This document shows, one piece after another, positions 56,700 through 64,000 of a stretch of DNA of 64,000 bases. The stretch's first letter is position 1, and each line of letters starts with the position of its first letter. The notes beneath the pieces were generated by a model that was not told the DNA's origin, searched no databases, and saw nothing but the letters and a program-made list of their open reading frames with translations. Source of the stretch: Glycocaulis profundi (lineage in GTDB: Bacteria > Pseudomonadota > Alphaproteobacteria > Caulobacterales > Maricaulaceae); NCBI GenBank assembly GCA_007050995.1, contig VJOU01000004.1:62001-126000 (forward strand). Reading direction: 5' to 3'. Made by a program: the position numbers and the translations under genes.

Positions 56700-57200
56700 T
56701 CAGCCTTGCGCGCGGGCGACCAGCCGCTCGACGGCGAGCCCGGCGAAGAACTTCAACGCCCGGACCTGCTCGTCGGTGAAACGGAAACGCGGCGCGGTGT
56801 CGAAGACGCAGAACATGCCGATGACAGCGCCGCCGGGCAGGACCAGCGGGGCGCCGGCGTAGAACCGCGCATAGGGCGGGCCGGCCACCAGCGGGCTCTC
56901 GGCGAAGCGCGGATCGAGAGCGGCGTTGAGCACCACGAGGGGCTCTTTCTGCCTTATGCCGTGGGTGGAGAAGGAGATGTCGCGGCTGGTCTCGGCCTGT
57001 TCGAAGCCCATGCGGGCCTTGAACCACTGGCGTTCGCCGTCGATCAGGGTGATGTCCGCCCCGATGGTCTGGAAGCAGAGCGCCGCGGTCTCGACGATGT
57101 CGTCGAAGGCGCGCTCCCCGCCCGTGTCCAGAACCTTGAGCCCGTCAAGGGCGCGTCGCCGCCGGACTTCGTCCTGGCTCAGTCTTTTCGCTTCGGCCAT
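56700..57200 (-). CDS. Stand-alone GAF-domain protein (third of three)
   Basis: A 166-residue paralogue: FDDIVETAALCFQTIGADIT, then LIDGERQWFKARMGFEQAET, DISFSTHGIRQKEPLVVLNA, GPPYARFYAGAPLVLPGG and MFCVFD. The first conserved cysteine is replaced by Ser (ISFSTHGI), unlike the other two copies. It is the most upstream gene of the triplet on the minus strand, so a common transcript would start here. Confidence 0.9.
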   Translation of the reverse strand: MAEAKRLSQDEVRRRRALDGLKVLDTGGERAFDDIVETAALCFQTIGADITLIDGERQWFKARMGFEQAETSRDISFSTHGIRQKEPLVVLNAALDPRFAESPLVAGPPYARFYAGAPLVLPGGAVIGMFCVFDTAPRFRFTDEQVRALKFFAGLAVERLVARAQG

Positions 57201-57291
57201 TGCCGCTTCTCCGTTCCCCGATGGACAAGCGGGGCGCAGCAGACCCCGAACCGGTGAAGGTTTCGTGAAGCTCCGCCAAAATTGCGGGCGG

Positions 57292-58605
57292 TCAGGCTTT
57301 CGCGCTGTCGGGACGGGCCAGATCGGGATCGACCATGACCGGCGCGTAGACGTGCCAGGGGAAGGCCTCCACCAGCCGCCGGGAGAACTCCACCCCGCGC
57401 ACCGAATTGCCCTTGGGGCCCAGCCGGGGCGAATACACCGCGAAGCCCGCCACGCCGGGCACCACGATCATCAGCGCCCCCGACACGCCGGACTTGGCGG
57501 GCAGGCCCACCTGGAAGGCGAACTCGCCGGAGAAATCGTACATCCCGCAGGTCAGCATCAGCGACAGGACGTGCCTGACCGTCTGGCGGCTGAAGACGTG
57601 CCGCTCGGTCAGCGGGCATACGCCGCCATTGGCCAGCGTGGCGGCCATGGCCGACAGCCGGTCCACGTCGCTCTCGATGGAGCAGCAGCGGATATACAGA
57701 TCCAGCGCCTCGTGGAGGTCCGAACCCTCGGGAAAGCAGCCGTGCTCGCGCATGAAATAGGACAGGGCGTAATTGCGGTCCGAGCCCGAGGCCTCGCTTT
57801 CGTAGATATCGCGCGCGAAGCCCGCCTCCGCTCCGCCCGCCCCCGCCCGCCAGATGCGGCTGACGAAATCGTGGCGGGCCTCCACCTGCCAGGTGGGGTG
57901 GATCATCGAACAGGTGATGATCGCGCCCGCGTTCAGCATCGGATTGTGGGGCCGCTTGCGCTCGTCCAGGGTGATCTCGTTATAGCCCTGCCCGGACGGC
58001 TCGCGGCCCACATGACGGTGATAGAGCTCGGTCCCGACCAGCTCCAGCGCGACGCCGTAATTGACCGCCTTCATCACCGACTGGAGGGAGAAGTCGGTCT
58101 TCTCGTCGCCGTCGCGCAGGCCGATCCGGAATCTCTGCCCGTCGATGGAGCACACGCCCATGGCGAAGGCGTCCGGGTCGCGCTTGGCCAGCGCGGGGAT
58201 GGCCGAGCGCATCTCGCCCCAGTCCGCCCCGGCCGCATAATCGAACAGGCCCGCCACCCTGGTCTTGAAGACGGGGAAGTTGGCGATGGCCAGATCGCCG
58301 TCCGCCAGCCGACCGATCAGGCCCGCCTCCGCCTCGCTCATGGTGGCGCAGAAGGCGTCCTCCCCCACCACGCCGCCCCCGGCGCCCTCGACCGCCGCCC
58401 TCAGGCAGCCCAGCCGGGGATCGTCCAGCGTCAGTCCGGCCCGCTCGATCAGATCGCGCAGTTTCGCCGCATCCCCGCCCAGCCGGGCGAACAGGGCTTT
58501 GGCGGCCTCGCGCGCCCTGTCCTGATCGGGCGGGTTCGCATGCTCGAACTGGGCGGGGCGCGTGGCGAACGCGCCCGAGGCGGGCGTGCGGATGTGTCGG
58601 GTCAA
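57292..58605 (-). CDS. glsA: Glutaminase, animal (GLS/KGA) type
   Basis: A 437-residue serine-dependent glutaminase that hydrolyses glutamine to glutamate and ammonia. I choose the TTG at 58605, preceded by GGAGAGA; a GTG at 58644 is an alternative and longer readings enter argG. The catalytic SxxK is Ser176-Lys179 (SLQSVMK). Other marks are [26 protein letters not shown], the Glu and Asn of [18 protein letters not shown] and [21 protein letters not shown]. The N-terminal 100 residues resemble the helical EF-hand-like domain of vertebrate GLS, absent from the 310-residue E. coli enzymes. The Tyr equivalent to human Tyr249 (DYIPQLA) is Ala here (SAIPALA). No ankyrin repeats follow. Confidence 0.92.
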   Translation of the reverse strand: MTRHIRTPASGAFATRPAQFEHANPPDQDRAREAAKALFARLGGDAAKLRDLIERAGLTLDDPRLGCLRAAVEGAGGGVVGEDAFCATMSEAEAGLIGRLADGDLAIANFPVFKTRVAGLFDYAAGADWGEMRSAIPALAKRDPDAFAMGVCSIDGQRFRIGLRDGDEKTDFSLQSVMKAVNYGVALELVGTELYHRHVGREPSGQGYNEITLDERKRPHNPMLNAGAIITCSMIHPTWQVEARHDFVSRIWRAGAGGAEAGFARDIYESEASGSDRNYALSYFMREHGCFPEGSDLHEALDLYIRCCSIESDVDRLSAMAATLANGGVCPLTERHVFSRQTVRHVLSLMLTCGMYDFSGEFAFQVGLPAKSGVSGALMIVVPGVAGFAVYSPRLGPKGNSVRGVEFSRRLVEAFPWHVYAPVMVDPDLARPDSAKA

Positions 58606-58669
58606 ATCTCTCTCCGGGGCCGGCGCGTCGGTCCATGGGGGCACAAGAGACAACGCTTTTCCAGTCCGG

Positions 58670-58695
58670 ACGGCTCTGACAAAGCCAAGAGCCGT
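58670..58695. promoter_or_regulatory. Inverted repeat upstream of argG
   Basis: ACGGCTCT (58670-58677) and AGAGCCGT (58688-58695) are perfect 8-bp arms with a 10-bp spacer in the glsA-argG intergenic region, directly upstream of the candidate argG -35. It could be an operator for either gene or a small hairpin. Confidence 0.4.
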
Positions 58696-58723
58696 TGTGC
58701 GGCGCGGCGCGATCTGCTTTACG
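58695..58723 (+). promoter_or_regulatory. Candidate argG promoter
   Basis: TTGTGC (58695-58700) and TTTACG (58718-58723), spacer 17 bp, about 43 bp upstream of the argG ATG. Confidence 0.35.
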
Positions 58724-58765
58724 GCACGCACGCATTCGTCCGGCCATTTGAACGGGAGCCCGCCC

Positions 58766-59992
<1,227 letters not shown>

Positions 59993-60002
59993 GCGGCGGC
60001 CG

Positions 60003-61337
60003 TCAGCCGGGCAGGCTGAGCACCGCCGTCAGCCCGCCCAGGGCGCTGTCCTCCAGCCGCACGTCGCCGCCATGGGCGCGGGCGGCGTCGCGCGCGATGG
60101 CCAGGCCCAGCCCCACGCCGGTGCGGTTGGCGTTGCGGGCGGGGTCGAGGCGGGAGAAGGGCTTGAACGCCTCCTCGCGCAGCTCGGGCGGGATGCCCGG
60201 CCCGTCATCGTCCACCCGTATCTCGATGCGCCGGCCCGTGCGCCGCGCGGTCAGAGCCGCGCCGCCCCCATAGGCCAGCGCGTTCTGAACCAGATTGGAG
60301 ACCGCCCGGCTCAGCGCCCCGCGGCGGCCCTGGGCGATCAGGTCCTCTTCGAGATCGAGCGTTATTTCTGCGCCCCCGCGCCCGGCCTTCTGCGCGATCT
60401 CCCGGCACAGGGCGGTCAGGTCGACCGGCCCGGTCTCCTCGCCCGTCTGTCCCCGGGCGAAGGCGAGGTATTCGTTCAGCGCCTCCTCCATCTCCTTCAG
60501 ATCAGCCTCCGCCGCCCGGCGCTCGGGGCTGTCGGGCATGAGGGCGAGCTGGAGGCGCAGGCGGGTCAGGGGCGTCCTGAGATCGTGGCTGACCCCGGCG
60601 AGCAGCGCCGTGCGCTGCTCGATGTGCCGGGTCAGGCGCTCGCGCATGTCGATGAAGGCCCGCGCCGCCTGGCGCACCTCCCGCGCGCCCGCGGGTTTGA
60701 ACGGCTCGGCGTCCTGGCCCCGGCCGAAGGCGTCCGCCGCCTCGGCCAGCCTGCGGATCGGCTTGACCTGATTGCGTATGAAGATCACCGACACCGCGGT
60801 CAGCAGGGTCGAGGCGCCGAGAATCCACAGGATGAAGATGTGCCCGGTCGTGGCGAAGACCCGTTCCCGGACGGCGATGAAGCGCAGCACCCCGCCATCG
60901 ACCGCCACGCGGATGTCCACGTATTCGGGATAGCGGGTGGTGTCGAACCAGAAGGGCGCGTCCAGCCGGTTGGTCAGGGCGTTGCGCAGGGTCCGGTCCA
61001 GCGTGCGGAAAAAGGCCGTCCGCCGCGAGACCGGCAGGTCCTCGCCGGGCCGGAAATCCACCGACAGCCCCATCGTGTCGAAGGCCATCGCCGAGACGGC
61101 GGGGAACTCAGCCGCCCCGTAGCGCTGATGCAGCTCGGCGACCATGGCCACGTCCCCGGCCACGCTGTCGGACAGGCGCGAGGTGACCGTCTCCCAGTGC
61201 TCCTCGAAGAAGGCCCAGGTCACCGCCACCTGCATCATCGCCACGGGCAGGATGAAGATCAGCAGCGACCGCCCGAACAGGGAGGTGGGCAGGAAGCGCT
61301 TGATGCCCAGACGTATGCGGAGCCGCCGCCAGCGCAT
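60003..61337 (-). CDS. EnvZ-type sensor histidine kinase
   Basis: A 444-residue inner-membrane kinase. Transmembrane helices lie at about 22-43 and 166-187, with a periplasmic domain of about 120 residues between. HAMP follows (RNQVKPIRRLAEAADAFGRG), then the H-box LLAGVSHDLRTPLTRL (His251), NLVQNALAYG and DDDGPGIP. The DLRTPLTRLRLQL H-box is typical of EnvZ, and the cognate regulator gene lies 1 nt upstream. Such pairs control porins or osmotic and pH responses; the alphaproteobacterial PetP/PetR-like type is another name for the same group. Convergent with argG with a 10-bp gap. Confidence 0.92.
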   Translation of the reverse strand: MRWRRLRIRLGIKRFLPTSLFGRSLLIFILPVAMMQVAVTWAFFEEHWETVTSRLSDSVAGDVAMVAELHQRYGAAEFPAVSAMAFDTMGLSVDFRPGEDLPVSRRTAFFRTLDRTLRNALTNRLDAPFWFDTTRYPEYVDIRVAVDGGVLRFIAVRERVFATTGHIFILWILGASTLLTAVSVIFIRNQVKPIRRLAEAADAFGRGQDAEPFKPAGAREVRQAARAFIDMRERLTRHIEQRTALLAGVSHDLRTPLTRLRLQLALMPDSPERRAAEADLKEMEEALNEYLAFARGQTGEETGPVDLTALCREIAQKAGRGGAEITLDLEEDLIAQGRRGALSRAVSNLVQNALAYGGGAALTARRTGRRIEIRVDDDGPGIPPELREEAFKPFSRLDPARNANRTGVGLGLAIARDAARAHGGDVRLEDSALGGLTAVLSLPG

Positions 61338-61338
61338 C

Positions 61339-62058
61339 TCAGGGACGGGCCCGCTGGCTGCCGAACACCGGCTCGGCGACGAGGCGGTAGCCTTCCCCGC
61401 GCACGGTCTGCAGCCAGACCGGGTCGCGCGGATCGGTCTCGATCTTGCGCCGCAGGCGGGTGACCTGCACATCCACCGCCCGCTCGCCGGCGCTGCCCGC
61501 GCCGTTCTCGGCCAGCGCCGCGCGCGAGACCGGCTCGCCCGCGCTCATCGCCAGCGCCGAGAGCAGCGCCGCTTCGCCGCCCGTCAGGCGCACCCGCCGG
61601 TCGCCCTCGGTCAGGGACTGGGCGTCCAGCTCGAAGGTCCAGTCGCCGAAGCGCACCGCGGCGGGCGCCTCCCGGCGCGGCAGAACCCGGCGCAGGATGG
61701 CCTGCACCCGCAGGATCAGCTCTTCGGGCTCGAAGGGCTTGGCCAGATAGTCGTCCGCGCCCAGAGACAGCCCCCTGATGCGGTCCTCGGGCTCGCCGCG
61801 CGCGGTCAGCAGCAGGATGGGGCAGTCCTTCGTGCGCCGGACCGCCTCGGTCAGCTCGAACCCGTCCATGCCGGGCATCATCACGTCCAGGATCAGCAGA
61901 TCGAAGGCCAGCGCGTCCAGCATGGACAGGGCCTTGCCCGCCTCGGGCGCGGACGAGACGCGATAGCCCCGCCCCCGCAGGAACCGGGTCAGCAGGTCGC
62001 GGATGCGGTCGTCGTCGTCGACGACAAGGATGTGCGGCGCGCGCCCGTCTTCGCTCAT
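61339..62058 (-). CDS. OmpR-family response regulator
   Basis: A 239-residue regulator. The receiver domain has DDDD at 14-17, the phosphoacceptor Asp58 in LLILDVMMPG and Lys in YLAKPFEP. The winged-helix domain ends with DVQVTRLRRKIETDP and VRGEGYRLVAEP. The ATG at 62058 is preceded by GGACGGGG. It precedes the EnvZ-type kinase gene with one base between. Confidence 0.94.
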   Translation of the reverse strand: MSEDGRAPHILVVDDDDRIRDLLTRFLRGRGYRVSSAPEAGKALSMLDALAFDLLILDVMMPGMDGFELTEAVRRTKDCPILLLTARGEPEDRIRGLSLGADDYLAKPFEPEELILRVQAILRRVLPRREAPAAVRFGDWTFELDAQSLTEGDRRVRLTGGEAALLSALAMSAGEPVSRAALAENGAGSAGERAVDVQVTRLRRKIETDPRDPVWLQTVRGEGYRLVAEPVFGSQRARP

Positions 62059-62131
62059 GGCCCCGTCCGTTCGGTTCGGGGCGCAGGATGGACCGGATCG
62101 GGCGGGCTTTCCAGCCGCCGCGCCCGCGGGC

Positions 62132-63496
62132 TCAGGCCGCGCGGATCTTTTCCAGGAAGCCCGACACTCCGCCGCGCAGCTGCTCGGCCTGACGGCCAAG
62201 ATCGGCTGCGGCGCTGACGACGGCCTCCGCCGACTGGCTGGTCTCGCGGGCGCCCTCGAGCACGCGGTTGATGGTGGCCGAGACCGAGCCCGCGCTGGCG
62301 GCGGTCTCCTCGGTGTTGCGGCTGATCTCCGAGGTCGCCGCGTTCTGCTGTTCCACGGCCGCGGAGATCGAGGCGGACACGCCGTTCACGCTTTCCACCG
62401 ACCTGCCGACCCGCTCGATCGCGGCGACGGCGGTTTTCACCACCGCCTGCACGTTGGCGATCTGGCCGGAGATTTCCTCGGTGGCCTTCGCGGTCTGGCT
62501 GGCGAGGGATTTCACTTCCGAGGCGACCACGGCGAAGCCCTTGCCCGCTTCACCGGCGCGCGCCGCTTCGATGGTCGCGTTCAGGGCCAGCAGGTTGGTC
62601 TGCTCGGCGACATTGTCGATCAGGCTGACGATCTCGCCGATCTTGTCCGCGGCGGCAGCCAGCTCGGCCATGGTCTGGCCCGTCGCCCGGGCGTCGTCGG
62701 ACGCGCCCGAGGATGTCGTGGCCGCCTCGGTGGCGCGTTCGGAGATTTCAGAGATCGCGCGGGTCAGCTCGGTGGCCGCCATCGAGACCGTGCGCGCGGT
62801 GCCGGACGCCTGCTCGGCGGCGGCGGCCACGGTGGCGGAGGTTTCGGTGGTGGTGTCGGCGGTCTGGGCCATGGCGCGCGCGGTCACCGCCAGCTCCTCG
62901 GACGCCGAGGCCAGCGTCGCCACGATGGCGGTCACGTCCCGCTCGAAGGCGTCGGCCAGTTTATCGCGCTCGGCCCGGCGGGCGGCGCGGCCCATCTCCT
63001 CGATGGTCGTGATGCACAGATCCATGTCCAGCATCGCCGCCTTGATCAGCGCGTCCAGCGCCGCTTCGAGCTCGGCCGCCCCCTTCGCGCCGCCGAACGG
63101 CCCGCGGGATTTGAAGGCGCGCCGCGCCACGGCCCCGGCCATGCCGGAGACGAGCTTGGCGTAGCCGCCGAAATACCAGGCGGGCTTGAGCTCCAGCCGG
63201 GCATGGGCTGAGCCCACGCGCTCGACCGAGGCGAGATAGGCGTCCCCGAAGCTGGCCTCGCAGATCCGCATCCAGTGTTCGAGCTGCCTGTCGCGGGCAT
63301 GGCGGCGCATGGCGTCGTCGGAGAAAGCCTCGTCCGCCTCGGGGTGCCTGGCGATGTCGGCGTAGAAGGCGTCGAGAATGGCGGGCAGCTCCGCCTCCAC
63401 CAGCGGCTTCAGGGCGCGCAGCCTGTCCCGGGCCTCGGAATCAAAGCCGGTGAAGGAGAAACGGGCCTCGAGATCGGCCGTGGTGAATCGGGTCAT
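62132..63496 (-). CDS. Globin-coupled soluble chemoreceptor
   Basis: A 454-residue chemoreceptor without membrane segments. Residues about 1-170 form a protoglobin domain: [40 protein letters not shown] and [20 protein letters not shown], where His98 is the likely proximal heme ligand. A signalling coiled-coil domain follows, with the hairpin tip [20 protein letters not shown] and the [15 protein letters not shown] segment. It would sense oxygen and report to CheA/CheW. No HAMP domain and no CheR-binding pentapeptide at the C-terminus. The start is placed at the ATG at 63496; two upstream in-frame ATGs are possible. Confidence 0.92.
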   Translation of the reverse strand: MTRFTTADLEARFSFTGFDSEARDRLRALKPLVEAELPAILDAFYADIARHPEADEAFSDDAMRRHARDRQLEHWMRICEASFGDAYLASVERVGSAHARLELKPAWYFGGYAKLVSGMAGAVARRAFKSRGPFGGAKGAAELEAALDALIKAAMLDMDLCITTIEEMGRAARRAERDKLADAFERDVTAIVATLASASEELAVTARAMAQTADTTTETSATVAAAAEQASGTARTVSMAATELTRAISEISERATEAATTSSGASDDARATGQTMAELAAAADKIGEIVSLIDNVAEQTNLLALNATIEAARAGEAGKGFAVVASEVKSLASQTAKATEEISGQIANVQAVVKTAVAAIERVGRSVESVNGVSASISAAVEQQNAATSEISRNTEETAASAGSVSATINRVLEGARETSQSAEAVVSAAADLGRQAEQLRGGVSGFLEKIRAA

Positions 63497-63544
63497 GCGC
63501 GTCGCCCCCATGCTCGCGTCGAACGTGGGGGCGACCATCGCCGG

Positions 63545-63563
63545 AGGGGGTTAACGCCCCCCT
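63545..63563. other. Short hairpin between the two chemoreceptor genes
   Basis: AGGGGG and CCCCCT pair around a 7-nt loop, without a T run. Located in the 81-bp gap between the receptor genes. It may reduce readthrough, but a true terminator is doubtful. Confidence 0.3.
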
Positions 63564-63577
63564 AGCGCAGCAGCGGC

Positions 63578-64000
63578 TCAGGCCGCCCGTATGCGATCCA
63601 GGAAGCCGGACACGCCCGCCCGCAGGGCATCGGCCTGACGGCCCAGCTCCTCGGCGGCGCCCACCACGCCCTCGGCGGAGCGGGAGGTCTCCTCGGCGCC
63701 GGACAGAACCTCGGCGATGGTGGCCGACACCGATTCCGCGCTGGCCGCCGTCTGGCCGGTGTTGCGGCTGATCTCGGCGGTCGCCGCGTTCTGCTGCTCC
63801 ACGGCCGCAGAGATCGAGACGGAGACGCCGTTCACGCTCTCCACAGACCTGCCGACCCGCTCGATGGCGGCCACGGCGCTCTTCACCACCGCCTGCACGT
63901 TGGTGATCTGGCTGGAGATCTCCTCGGTGGCCTTGGCCGTCTGGCTGGCGAGCGATTTGACCTCGCTGGCGACCACCGCGAAGCCCTTGCCCGCCTCGCC
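63578..64000 (-). CDS. Chemoreceptor signalling domain, 5' part outside the window
   Basis: The C-terminal 140 residues of a second chemoreceptor, starting inside the [18 protein letters not shown] segment and ending FLDRIRAA. About four-fifths of positions are identical to the C-terminus of the adjacent globin-coupled receptor, so the two genes are a tandem duplication. The sensor domain is outside the window; it could also be a protoglobin. No C-terminal pentapeptide. Confidence 0.93.
   Translation of the reverse strand, partial: GEAGKGFAVVASEVKSLASQTAKATEEISSQITNVQAVVKSAVAAIERVGRSVESVNGVSVSISAAVEQQNAATAEISRNTGQTAASAESVSATIAEVLSGAEETSRSAEGVVGAAEELGRQADALRAGVSGFLDRIRAA

Noticed and set aside
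55487-57200. GAF proteins as free methionine-R-sulfoxide reductases
   Set aside because: The fRMsr active-site pattern of three spaced cysteines near a GHIACD segment is not present.

Overview
The window is a stretch of ordinary-looking chromosome from a very GC-rich alphaproteobacterium, most likely a Caulobacterales/Maricaulales (Hyphomonadaceae- or Maricaulaceae-like) bacterium. The basis is family content and gene order: chvI-chvG next to EIIA-Man, HPr and ahcY; a 180-kDa NAD-glutamate dehydrogenase of the GdhZ type; a tsaE-amgK-murU-addB-addA-trxA run; alphaproteobacterial YbbN/CnoX with a CXXC motif; a large TonB-dependent receptor; and an rlmN-rsmB-rpe-heparinase-purH run. The genus is an inference. 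I see no prophage, integrase, insertion sequence, CRISPR array or rRNA operon. Genes are tightly packed, no gap exceeds about 300 bp, and many neighbours overlap by 1-4 nt (ATGA/GTGA/TGATG).

Layout. 0.1-3.7 kb: a TonB-dependent receptor and a short lipoprotein with a TonB-like C-terminal domain. 3.9-8.5 kb: ahcY behind a promoter that contains a strong palindrome, then HPr, EIIA-Man, ChvG and ChvI. 8.6-13.8 kb: a 580-residue protein of unknown function, then a minus-strand group (prolyl-tRNA editing protein, CnoX-type thioredoxin, LON-domain protein, Trm112-like protein, DUF971 protein, P-loop kinase). 13.9-15 kb: tRNA-Gly(GCC) with promoter and terminator, and an SDR. 15.1-20.1 kb: gdhZ. 20.1-21.4 kb: a COG0523 metallochaperone GTPase behind a perfect 18-bp Zur-like palindrome.

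21.4-30.2 kb is mixed: a DUF6624-like protein; bioB and a VanZ-like gene with overlapping opposed start codons; a DUF3445 heme demethylase-like gene; an alanine/Na+ symporter; a molybdopterin-fold lipoprotein; an XRE regulator; a yqjD/yqjE-like pair; and two tandem dienelactone-hydrolase paralogues. 30.2-38.8 kb is one continuous minus-strand run (rlmN, rsmB, rpe, heparinase II/III, a WbpM/FlaA1-type sugar dehydratase, purH) that joins RNA modification, central metabolism and envelope polysaccharide functions. 39.7-41.4 kb holds a REP-like repeat, a 2Fe-2S ferredoxin and its likely FAD reductase.

41.5-50.9 kb is a plus-strand chain, with every junction overlapping up to addA, for t6A tRNA modification (tsaE), MurNAc recycling (amgK, murU), double-strand-break repair (addB, addA) and then trxA. 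51-57.2 kb: pyrF, an SDR, an esterase, an amidohydrolase lipoprotein and three stand-alone GAF-domain proteins in tandem. 57.3-60 kb: a glutaminase that looks like the animal GLS type rather than the short bacterial type, divergent from argG. 60-64 kb: an EnvZ/OmpR-type pair and two tandem soluble chemoreceptors, the first with a protoglobin (heme oxygen-sensing) domain and the second cut by the window edge. The most unusual items are the glutaminase with a substituted conserved tyrosine, the GAF triplet, the Zur-like and ahcY operators, and the unknown gene divergent from chvIG.
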